Of a stretch of DNA of 64,000 bases, positions 1 through 10,041 are shown piece after piece. Under the pieces are notes generated by a model. It was not told the origin of the DNA. It worked only from the letters and a program-made list of their open reading frames with translations, and did not search any database. The DNA is from Pisolithus tinctorius (taxonomy: Eukaryota > Basidiomycota > Agaricomycetes > Boletales > Pisolithaceae): positions 1,860,001-1,924,000 of the forward strand of contig JANFAH010000007.1 of assembly GCA_024663395.1 (NCBI GenBank). The letters are read 5' to 3'. How positions within the stretch are numbered: position 1 is the first letter of the stretch; each line of letters opens with the position of its first letter. Made by a program: the position numbers and the translations under genes.

Positions 1-1380
1 GCTGGCAGGTGTGTCGTCGAAGACAATAGGGTAAAGTTCAACGACGGCACGTGCGTTCCTCAAACAGACGAGCCGATGTACCAGTTGATAGATGAATGGA
101 TGGCAAGGGACAGGAGGAGGAGAGAGGAGCAGCAAGCACCCATTGTTCGCATCGAGCACGAAGAGGATCCTCCGACAAACACGAATATGTTTGTAGCAGC
201 GCACAACACCTTCCAATATGTCGAGAGAGCTAGGATCGAAGAGTATGTTTCAGAAGGAGAGGATACGGCCGAGGAGGTCATCTCGGAGACGGAGTATGAA
301 GCGCGACGGGCAGGAACAGAACAGGCACTCGCAGCAGCTCGAAGGGAAGAGAATAAGCAGCAGCGAAAGACCCCGAAGTTCGATGGGGTAGCGGTACCTG
401 GGCAAGAGAGACGAACAGCAACCTTGACAGCAGAACAACCAGGACCTAGTCAGTCCAGCTCGACAGATGCTCCCGAAGCAAGCCCGAAGGACAAGGGAAA
501 GCAACCAGACAGAAGTGCCAGTGGGTTGCAAGGACCTACCTCTGTGCCAAAGACCCAGCCGCGTGTCACGGAAGATCAAGATGCGGGAAAGAGAGGTTAT
601 AGGTATACAAGTCTGTTCGAAGACCCTACAGCAGCGATGAGGGTTTTGAACCAGTACTTGGACCAGTCTGTTACAATTCCAGGAAGGGATCTACTAGCTA
701 TAAGTCCAGATGTTTGGAGAGAGTTCAAGGACAGAGCAATGACGAAGAGAGTAGCGCTCAGTGCAACCTTATCAGGTGCATCGGATATGTTAGAAGGGTT
801 GCCGCAGTCGATTGACGTGAGGGCATTTGAGTGCGGTATAGGAGAAGAGAGGTACGCGCAGACGGATTCAATGCCACTTACGATGGTAGAGGTCGAGCTG
901 GCTGGGAAGGTCATGCTCGAAGGGATTCTCGACAGTGGTTCGCAAATAGTGGCTTTGCGACAGGAAATCGCTGAAGTTCTGCATCTCCCCATCGAGAGAG
1001 ATAGCCGAATCATTATGGAAGCCACGAACAAGTTGAAGGACAAAACGCTGGGCCTGGTGCGAGATGCTTCACTCAGGATCGGTCCAGCGGAAGTGCAAGT
1101 GCCGATTCAAGTCATCAAGTCGGCTCCCTTCAATATCCTTCTGGGCAGGCCGTTCCTATGCGCGATTCGGGCTAGGACACAAGACTTTAGGAATGGACAA
1201 CAGACACTCGAGTTTACAGACCCAGAGACAGACAGGAGGATCCAGATCTCACCGCGACCGAGAAGGTCCCTCGCCCAGTTCCCTCAGTTTAGGGACATGG
1301 TGTTGCAGAGGGAGTATATATGGAGGATAGGGCGCAAACCCCATAGGATGCAATGTCAACCGCAGGATGAGGGTTTTTAG
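1..1380 (+). pseudogene. Gypsy-1 gag C-terminus and aspartic protease (partial)
   Basis: The frame is open from the first base, so translation begins upstream; an ATG at 76 is internal. The first residues, ending TCVPQTDEP, resemble the stretch after the gag zinc knuckles in this lineage. A charged, Gln/Glu/Arg-rich linker follows. Then comes a retropepsin-like domain with the active-site motif ILDSGSQIVAL near 922-954 and a flap/ending motif FNILLGRPF near 1129-1156. The frame stops at TAG 1378. In an intact element this protease would continue into the RT polyprotein; here the next 425 bases change frame. The protease catalytic Asp-Ser-Gly is intact. Confidence 0.85.
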
Positions 1381-1805
1381 ACTTCGTCCAGGACTCGAAT
1401 AGCCAGCGAGGAGACGTTTCGATGGGATCGGCCACCCCTGTAAGGTTGGGGTATCTTGCTCAGCCTATAGCAGTATATAAGAACGAATCAAGTACATATG
1501 TCTCGGACTTCGACTCGCAGTTTCAAGATATAACCGAAAACCGAAAACAAGAATCGACATTAGACATAGAGGCAATCAGCCATAGAGTTTCTTTTAGATC
1601 GAGCATGAATAATGCACTGACTTTTCCCGCAGGTATAAAAATCGAATCGCAAGATGCTTATCGCAAGGACGCAGGACAGTATTGAAGAGATGAACCCTTT
1701 CGTGAGGGACATGAAGAAGGAGGAATGGATAGAAGCATCGAGGAAGAAGGTTGAAGTGAAGAAACAGAGATTGAGCGCCCAGGGGCGAAACCGAAAGGTT
1801 ACAAG
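1381..1805 (+). other. Degenerate linker between protease and RT frames
   Basis: No single open frame crosses this stretch. Frame 3 (1422-1685) and frame 1 (about 1660-1800, including NPFVRDMKKEEW) each carry coding-like pieces before the RT frame takes over near 1760-1806, so at least one small insertion or deletion is needed. An intron is possible: GTAAGG at 1440 and a TTTTCCCGCAG acceptor at about 1632. The joined frame is not clean, so I do not call it. Confidence 0.45.
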
Positions 1806-4800
1806 ATGATATTCGCGATGACAGAGGAGGACTTCGAGTCCTCGGGTTTACGTTTCGAATCTTATTTGGTGGAGAGTCTGACCACCAAGCCACAGGACGA
1901 GGAGGAATGGATAAAGCAAGTGATGAAGTACAAACCCGTGGTGAAGAAGGTTCGGCCGGTAGCAACAGAGACGCCAGCAGAGTTTAGAGTCGAGAGGAGG
2001 GAAGTGGGGGACCTGCTGGCTAACCTCCCCCAGATACCAGTTAAACCCCCAGAGTTCACGCCCGGGGAACGACTTACCCAGGAGCGAGCAGACAAGTTCG
2101 AATGGGACCCAGGCGGATTTTTGTGGCCCAAAGAACTCAAACTAGTCAAGTGGCTAGTAAGAATCCACGAGAAGGCTTTCGCTTGGGACGCGAGTGAAAG
2201 GGGGACGTTCAGAGAGGATATGTTTCCGCCTCTCAAGATTCCGACGGTCCCGCATAAGCCATGGGTGTATCGGAATATTCCCATTCCACTGGCAATCTAT
2301 GGGGACGTCGTGCAAATTATCAAGGAAAAGATCGCAGCAGGAGTTTACGAACTGTCAACCTCGTCTTATCGATTGAGATGGTTTTGTGTAGTGAAGAAGG
2401 ATGGGAAATCGTTGCGGCTGGTCCACGACTTACAGCCGCTCAACACGGTTTCAATTCAGGATTCAGGAGTTCCCCCACATGTGGACAGTATCGCAGAAGA
2501 GTTCACAGGACATTCGGTGTATGGCATGTACAACCTTATGGTCAGTTACGACCACTGAGTGATCCACGAAGACTATTGCGACCTTACGACCTTCCAAACG
2601 CCAATCGGCACGTTCAGGTTGACCAAACTCCCCATGGGCTACACGAATGCTGTACAAGTGTTCCATGGGGATGTGTCATTTACACTCAGGGAGGAAACAC
2701 TGGAAGTAACCATGCCATTCATTGACAACATACCAGTAAAAGGACCATGAACGAGGTATATGAGAGAGGATGGAACGTATGAAGCGATCGAAGGGAATTC
2801 GGGGATCAGGAGGTTCGTATGGGAGCACCTCATCAATACTAATCGAGTTCTACAGTGCCTCGAGCATGTCGGAGCTACCGTCTCTGCAAAGAAATTTGCA
2901 GTGGCGGTCCCATCTATCACTGTAGTGGGACACAAGGTTTCATACGAAGGCCAAATACCCGACGAATCCAAGGTACAGAAGATACGAGATTGGCCCTACT
3001 GCAAGAACGTCACAGAAGTGCGAGGCTTTTTAGGCCTCTGCAGCTACTGTCGCATCTTCATCCGAGACTATGCAAAAAGAGCGAAACCGTTGATCGACTT
3101 GACCAAGAAGGGAGTAGTCTTCAGATTCGATGAAGTACATGAAGTGGCAATGGACGACTTGAAAGAAGCGATTGCCAACTCGCCAGTGTTAAGACCGATA
3201 GATTACAAGTCAAGATGGCAAGTCATTTTGGCTGTTGACACCTCGCACATGGCAGTAGGCTACCTGCTTTTACAGGTCGGAGAAGATTCGAAGCGTTATC
3301 TGTCAAGGTTCGGATCGATCGTGTTCAACGAAAGGGAAAGTCGTTATAGCCAGGCGAAGCTAGAGTTGTTCGGCCTATTTCGCACGCTTCGGGACATACG
3401 CAACCACATATTTGGAGTTAAAGATTTAGCTGTGGAAGTTGACACCAAGTACATCAAGGGTATGATCAATAACCCCGACCTGCAACCAAATGCAACCATC
3501 AATTGATGGATTGCTGGTATACTCCTCTTCAAGTTTGAACTGATACACGTACCGGTGGAGAAGCATAGAGGCCTGGACGGGTTGTCGAGGAGACCTCGAG
3601 TGAACGAGGATCCGGAACCAGAAGATGATTACGAAGATTGGATCGATGAGGTAGGATCGTTCGCAGTCGAACTCCTCAACCCTCAGCGAGGCGAACGAGA
3701 AGAAGCTTTCTTTCAAAGTCGAAAGGTAGTTGAACCAAAACTAGGATGGATCCCCTACATTGGAGAACAGAGATCAGAGAGGTCGAGCGAAGCGACCGAG
3801 ACCCAGGTGGTTTTATCATAGGCATCAGGGATGGATGCTACCGCTGATATAGAAATCCCTAGGACAGAGAAAGGGAAGCGACAAGATGAACGGTTGGAAG
3901 TAGTTCGCAAATTCCTCAAAGATCAACAGCGACTGCCTGGAATGTCGGACTTGGATCTGAACTCGTTAATCAAATATGCGGCGAGATTCTTCCTGAAGAA
4001 TGGAGAACTGTGGCACCAGGAACCGAGGGGACAGCATCAAGTAGTACCCACATACGAGAAACGCCTGGAGTTGATGAAGCAAGCGCACGACGATTTGGGT
4101 CACAAGGGAGTGTTCCCCACTAAGTCAAGATTACTGATCCGCTTTTGGTGGCCGTCACTAGATCGAGATGTACGATGGTTCCTCCATACCTGCCATGAGT
4201 GTCAAATTTGACGCATGGATAAGATCCATATCCCACCTGTCGTGGCCATGCCAGAGCCTCTGTTTTACAAGGCATACATGGATTCGATGGTGATGCCAAA
4301 GTCGAATGGATTCCGGTACATAGTACAAGCTAGGTGTTCTCTGACTTCATATCCTGAGTGGCAGATGCTGCGTGCAGAGACAGGACAAACCTTAGGACAA
4401 TTCATATTCGAACAGATCTTGTGTTGGTGGGGTGCTGTAGGAGAGATTGTCACGGACAATGGCTCCGCGTTCAAACAGGCCCTCGCCTACCTTGCGAAGA
4501 AGTATGATATCAGGCATATAAAGATTTTGGCATACAATTCTCAAGCCAATGGAGTTGTCAAGAGAAGACATCTAACCGTTTGAGAAGCTCTCGTCAAGAC
4601 TTGCAAAGGCGAAGTGGGCAAATGGTCGTCGTACCCACTGTCGGTGTTCTGGGCTGAAAGGGTGACGACACAAAAGTCGACAAAACTTTCGCCGTACCAG
4701 ATGGTCCATGGAATCGAGCTGAGATTGCCGTTCGACTTCGCCGAAGCGACTTTTCTGACGAATTGGGACAAGGATAAGTATTTGACCGAAGAACTGATAT

Positions 4801-5279
4801 CATATAGGTGCCGCCAGCTGCAGCGAAGACAGGAAGACTTACGGTGGGTTCGTCGACAAGTATACAAGGCATGGTGCCAGATGGCAAAGGAGTTTGAGCA
4901 GAGGGTAAAAGGGTCGATACGAAGCTACGAGTTCGAACCCAGAGCACTAGTCTTAGCTCGCAATACGAGGATCGAGAAGGAACTCAATCACAAGATGAAG
5001 CCAAGATACCTAGGCCCTATGGTAGTCGTCAGGCGAACTGAAGGGGGTTCATACCTATTAGCTGAGCTTGATGGCTCGATTTCCCGACTTCGATATGCCA
5101 CTTTTCACTTACTCCCTTATTATTCTAGGAAACGAATCTCGATAGCGGTAGAAGAACTCACGAACCGAAGTAAAAGAAGAGCTGTGCAGGCTCGAAGAAG
5201 AATCGATAGAGGACGAATCGATCCCCGAAGCCGAAGACATCTTACGAGAAGAGGACGTCGAAGAGAGCGAGTCAGGTGA
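1806..5279 (+). pseudogene. Gypsy-1 pol: reverse transcriptase, RNase H and integrase with six in-frame stops
   Basis: One frame runs through RT (IPTVPHKPWVYRN near 2235-2280; WFCVVKKDGKSLRLVHDL near 2380-2430; FQTPIGTFRLTKLPMGYTN near 2590-2650), RNase H (AVDTSHMAVGYLL near 3230), the integrase H2C2 zinc finger (4080-4210), the integrase core (YMDSMV near 4278; VTDNGSAF near 4449) and a C-terminal domain. Stops: TGA 2556, 2748, 3504, 4209, 4581 and TAG 3819. The RT metal-binding pair reads FIDN instead of FIDD (Asn codon 2727-2729), and the integrase catalytic Glu reads Lys (4560-4562). Both changes are G to A at a CpG. The enzyme is therefore dead at several points. Assignment to Ty3/Gypsy is firm. 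Confidence 0.92.
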
Positions 5280-5534
5280 GAGTATCTGAGACCTCCAGTT
5301 GTAGATATGGGTGTGCTCGTTCAACCAAGGCACTTTGACTATCGGCTCGAATTCAAGCGTAATTCGGTGCGACTTGCACCCCAACTTGCACATTCTGATC
5401 AAAAATAATAATAATAATAAGTCACGACTTTCGGACGATTCGAAAAGCACTGATCAATTCTGTGTTGGACAGGGATATACATGAGGTACGACGATGGGGC
5501 TGTTGAAGCCCAGAAAAGAGATAGTGCAAGATAC
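5280..5534. other. Gypsy-1 non-coding stretch after pol
   Basis: Contains a short AAT microsatellite at about 5402-5420 and no coding frame that I trust. It separates the pol stop from the end of the convergent antisense ORF. Confidence 0.5.
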
Positions 5535-6942
5535 TTAATCGCGCGATTTCCTCTTGCCCAACGCCTTCTCAGATGCAATGTGGCCCTTCGAGGCCTGGTC
5601 TAACATTTCGGTCGCAGCGCGAAGGGCTTTGCGAAGAACGACCAACATCTCGGCATTGGAAAGCGAAGGCAGCGAAGGAGGGGAGCTAGAAGTCGAGGGG
5701 GTTGGCACCGAGTTAGAGGAAGATGTGCCAGAAGTCGAAGGGGGAGGAGTCGGACTGGGAGATGGAGACTTGACACAAGCGCGTTTCGAAGCGCAAGCAG
5801 GCCTTTGGGTGATCTCGACTACAGGCTTGGCAGGGTAATGAGGAGGGGTGAGAGCAGGAGGAGTAGAGCCCGTACAAAGCGCCTGGACCCAGGCTTGGGA
5901 CTGTGCTGAGTCGTTCTGGAGCGATGTCAGCAAGACACCTTAGGACAAAAAGAGAGTGGACGACACGCACGTATAAGGGGCAAGTATAACGAAGTTGACG
6001 ACAACACATGCATTTGAGCCCCAAGGCTCCAGAGCAGATGGCTCGAGCGACGTGACAACGGTCGCAGGGGACAGGCGGGTAGATGGGGAAACTGCCATCC
6101 TTTGAAGTATGTTCGATGAGCTCGATGTGCCAATCGGGACGGTAGACCCGCCATTGGAGACCGGACTCCCCGAGACAGTCTGCATTCTGGATCTCGAAGA
6201 GTCAGCTAGGGGATGAAGAGAAACGAGAGAAGTTAAGACACACTGAAGGGCGATCAAGAGACGCGTGGCCAGTCAGTGGAGAGTTGGCAGGAAGACGGTC
6301 AAGGCCAGACTCGGAAACGTTGAGTGTCTGGCGGGTGGGCATGGTAGGATCCGCAGGCGCAGCAGCGTCTGGGACAGAGACCGGACGATCGGGCGAAATG
6401 GTTGGCATAAGAGGAGAAGGAGGGTCCAAGTGACCCGGGAGCGAGGGAGAGGGCATACGAGAAGGTGCAACGGTAGACGTGGACGTGGACGTGGATGATG
6501 GAGTGTCCGGGAGCGTGTCGAAGGTGGGAAGGTCGAGAGTGGGGCTGGCATCCAGTTCCTGGACGACGACGGTCGCAGATGAGGGCTCTGCGAGGGTATG
6601 GTCAACCAGAGCCGCGGTAGTTGCGGGAGCCGGTTCATCTTGGACAACGTCAGCAGGAGGAGCATCAACCAGTAGTGCAGGAGAGGAAGCGGCTTGAGGT
6701 TCGGGAGCCATAGGAGCTGGCAATGGGCCCTGTAGCGATGGGGTAGTGTCAATGGAACGACCGTCAAGGAAAAGAAAAAGACCACGCACCATCAACGACC
6801 CCAGGCGCACCAACAGCGCGTTCCTCGACTCTGTGTCTCCCTGCGACGATCCCAGCAGGAGCTGGAGGACAGAGGCGGCGCGCGCGAGGTCATCAACTGG
6901 GACGCCAACGTTGGGAGGCAAGTCGTTGGGGTTGGACGACAT
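5535..6942 (-). CDS. Antisense Ser/Pro/Thr-rich protein, probably three exons, downstream of Gypsy-1 pol
   Basis: The first exon runs from the ATG at 6942 to about 6240 (N-terminus MSSNPNDLPPNVGVPVDDLA). A middle exon lies at about 6205-6010 and a last exon at about 5939-5535, ending KRKSRD. Likely introns are about 6239-6206 (acceptor CCCCTAG) and about 6010-5940 (acceptor CCTAAG). The first is short (35-38 nt), so the exact junctions are uncertain. The product would be about 430 residues, low complexity with a leucine-rich N-terminus and a helical C-terminal segment (LRKALRAATEMLDQ). No known domain is recognised. It converges on pol. None of the three pieces contains a premature stop, unlike pol. 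It could be an accessory gene of the element or a host gene beside it. Confidence 0.45.
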
Positions 6943-7009
6943 GAGAGCGAGGGCGAGAAGGAGAAAGGTGGGGAAGGAAAAAATAGAAGGAACATGCAGG
7001 GTAGCTTAG

Positions 7010-8563
7010 ATAAGAAGGAGGGGAAAACGGTGGGAAGTTGATCGAAACGGATTGATTATCACTGGAAGTCAGAGCCTTCGCTCGAAGCAGCGGCAGTCTT
7101 ACGGTCTCGGCGCACTCAAAGAGTCATGGCATTCTTGCCATATTCTAGTCTATTTTCCTTTTTGCACTACAGCGCTCACTAACGTTCTACACTAGGAAAG
7201 ACGATGGTTTGAATTCGAACAAACAAACTAACTGCGAAGGGTAACAACTGGCTGTGAAGGAAACGCTAGACTCTGCAACGTTCTCGGAGCTATGGCATGG
7301 ATAGGAAGGGTCACTACAGGAGAGGTATGCCGAGCTGGAACAAGCGAGAAGGGACACAAACCAAGTAGAAACGACACTGGAAGAGAGCTTGGCTGGGGTA
7401 GACATGCTGACAGAAAAAGTGGATCAACGGAAGGCGAATGTCTGAGGTCGAGCGAGGGCTCGTGTTCATACCCGTCGAGGTCGAAGACCTATCTTCGAAG
7501 CGGGATCGAGATGCTACAAGTTCAAGGTGAGGTATTCTATTGTAGTTCAAACGTAAACTACGTCGAAGTGTTTTGTTTTCAGCGTCGGAAAGGGCAGAAA
7601 GCGGGAATGTAAAGTTCCCGGAGGTACATACAAAGAGCCGAGAATACTAGAAACATGAGTCGAAGGCCGCTGGTATCATTATGTGCCACGAAATTCGTTT
7701 CTGCATGTGAGACACAAGTCCAGGAACTGAGGAAAAGGGGGGGGGGCCGGAGTACCATAGAAAGGACGCAGTATAGGGTAGAAGGAGTCTCCCAAGGGCC
7801 CAAGGTTTTGTTTTCCTTGGTTTCGTTTCCACTAATGTTGTCTTAAGGACGAAATAGGGTCAAGAGCGCACAATGCACTCTTGTAGGATTGTGAATACAT
7901 CACTGATAGGGGGATTACAGGTATAAAATAATCTTCGAGCTGGGTCATAGTTCTACTGCCAGCTGCGTTTCGACGAGCCGTTTCTACCTCGCACTGCACT
8001 CGATTTATCACCCACTTGTTCGCACGTTCGAAGCGCTATGATCGTCACCTGGGCTAGGGGGGTTGGCTTTGGAGGTGTGTAAAATCGAGGGCGCAAGGTG
8101 ATGGAGAAGGTACAGGAGAGTGGCTGCGAGGGGTCTCAGGGATGTTGATGAGAGTAAGTGAGAGGTTCGAGGAGCACAGTGCGGGTTCAGGATTGAAGGG
8201 GCGTGTTGATGGAGGAAGGAGTTATTGAGTGCAGGGTGGAAGGTGATGTGAGGTACAGTGAGCGAGGGGAAGGCTGGGAGAGCCAGAGGGCAAGGTTACG
8301 AAGGAGAAGCTAGTGAGGATGGGTAAGAAGCCGAGGACGTCTGCGCGAGGAAGGGGACGACCGAGGACGGTTGGCATCTAAACCCCCCTCAGATGTAGGG
8401 AACGCGAACCTTTTCCCTATGAGAAGTCATGCTTCTGTTGGGTCGAAGGGAAGGTTTGAGGGGGAAGGATGTAAGAGAGAGTTGAGGAGGATTCGGGCTT
8501 AGGGGTTGTGGCTGAAAAGGGACTTGGTGTCGAGACATAGAGAGCTGACTAAGCGCACGGGTG
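7010..8563. other. Gap between Gypsy-1 antisense ORF and Helitron region; possible LTR remnant
   Basis: No convincing gene. A purine tract with ten G residues (about 7730-7746) resembles a polypurine tract. A TATA-like TATAAAATA lies at about 7922. Together they could mark a 3' LTR of Gypsy-1, but no second LTR copy is in the window for comparison. Many short ORFs on both strands look random. Confidence 0.3.
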
Positions 8564-8863
8564 GTCATGGTGCATGCCACGTCACTTAAGAAGTACGGTG
8601 CTAGTCATCACGGCCTACTAGGAGTCTTGCGGGGAAGAGCAAAATTCACTACTTCAGCTCCTTTCTGCGAAGGTTCTTCTTTAGAGTCAAGAATTATATT
8701 CTCAGGCGAGTTCCCTTTATGTTTGTCTAAAGTACTTACCCTGCATCCAGACCAAAGCCCCTTCAGAGTCAACCCGACTCGAGCAGAACCTACCTCTTCC
8801 GAAGTCGGAGTTCTCGGCCATCAGAAAACACTTTCTTACACCACTCAATTTGATCCTGCGCCC

Positions 8864-9867
8864 TCACTTCAGTGGATTCACTGGGGCCGCAACCAGTTCT
8901 CGCAAGATAACCATGTCGTGAACCACTGCCATGAAAACAGATTTCTTGTCGCTGCCGATTGAGTAGTGAACCAGTGCAAAGTGCACACAAACAATGGCGC
9001 CAGAGAGCTTGCAAATGTAATCCGATGGGTCGATACTCTCCCCGTCGAGATCGAAGACTGGAAGGGGTGAAATAACGTGAGTCTCTGCAGCCTGTGCCAG
9101 TGCCCCTCTCAGGCGCTCCTGCACTGGCCACTCCGTCGTTCTCATCTCTGTTGACTACATCAGCATCAAGCTTCCAGGCCAGAGACTTCATCTCACCATC
9201 GTCAACCGCTGTTTCGGGATCAGTGTCCGTATTTTTGGGCTGGAGATTGGTCTCAGAGTTGTGTATCTAGCAAGTCAAGCGAGCATACCACGAAGAGCAT
9301 GTGATTGAGACGAATGCATGCCTGTCCGCGATTTTCCCGCACGCATGACAGCACAGTCTCACCCTTTCGTAATGGAATGAGCTTCTCTAAGGCCCACAGA
9401 CTAGCCATGATGGCTGGGAAGTCTTGTTGGCTTGCACCATATATAGAATTGCGCTGAACAGCAATTAGGTTGCACGACAGCTTCATGTCAACAAACTCCT
9501 TGTTGTATGCATTTGATGGAAAAAATCCACCCTCTGGTCCCATAAAAAATGCCTGACAGTCGATCTCGAAGATGCCGCTGAGGATCATCTCGACAATGTC
9601 CTCCCCACTCCCTTTAACAACAGCGATGTTGCCAGATGACCCCCCCATGAAAAACTCTCCTCGACTGGCAATATTCGGTGTGGCCGCATAGAACGCCACG
9701 TCGCTCTGCTTGAGATCTTCCACTATTTTGGCTAGTGCAGGTGGCATGCCGCTCTCTGTGGTGACCTCTGTTGCGTTGTCTACGGGATTCGAGACCATGG
9801 AATCATCGATGGCTGAGATGTTGGACTGCACATGGGCACTGTCGATAGGTTCTGCGCCGGATGTCAT
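8864..9867 (-). CDS. Unknown gene divergent from the Helitron RepHel gene, two exons
   Basis: The frame is open from 10074, but the ATG at 9867 (MTSGAEPIDSAHVQ) avoids overlap with the RepHel start at 10042 and is preferred. Exon 1 ends near 9297 at a GTATGC donor after ACIRLNHMLFV; the first acceptor (CTCCAG) gives a 49-nt intron. The better-looking downstream frame (9145-8864, with VFDLDGESIDPSDYICKL) is one base off, so either a frameshift or another acceptor (about 134-nt intron) is needed. The product is about 300 residues, rich in ordered hydrophobic stretches such as VEMILSGIFEIDCQAFFMG. I do not recognise a family. The roughly 175 bp between the two starts would act as a shared promoter. 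It lacks the CGA-to-TGA stops of its neighbour. Confidence 0.55.
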
Positions 9868-10041
9868 GGTCAACGACAGTAACAAAGGCTTTGGAAATAC
9901 CCTTAAGACGAGAGGTTGTATTTGAGCGATTTCTTTAAAGGGGGTGAGCAGAACGTCAATCGATGAGGGGCCTTGGGCGAAAGGGGTTGGGGCGACATAT
10001 AAGAGATGTGGAATGTCTGTCCTGTGCAAATCTGAGCACAG

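Larger units (their letters stand above)
1..5279 (+). mobile_element. Gypsy-1: Ty3/Gypsy LTR retrotransposon, 5' end outside window, decayed
   Basis: The order gag end, aspartic protease, reverse transcriptase, RNase H, integrase zinc-binding domain, integrase core and C-terminal domain is readable on the plus strand. The reading frame is open from base 1, so the element starts before the window. From 1806 to 5279 a single frame is broken only by stops at 2556, 2748, 3504, 3819, 4209 and 4581; five of the six are TGA. Frame changes lie between 1380 and 1806. I did not find an LTR with confidence; it may lie in 7750-8600. The lineage (RT with a FIDD-type rather than YLDD-type active site) is one I recognise from Agaricomycete genomes. 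The element cannot be autonomous as it stands. Confidence 0.9.

Noticed and set aside
2261..2725. Overlapping ORFs in other frames of Gypsy-1 pol
   Set aside because: Shadows of the RT frame; they have no domain content.
7730..8600. 3' LTR of Gypsy-1
   Set aside because: G-rich tract and TATA-like box are present, but no second copy in the window to confirm LTR boundaries.
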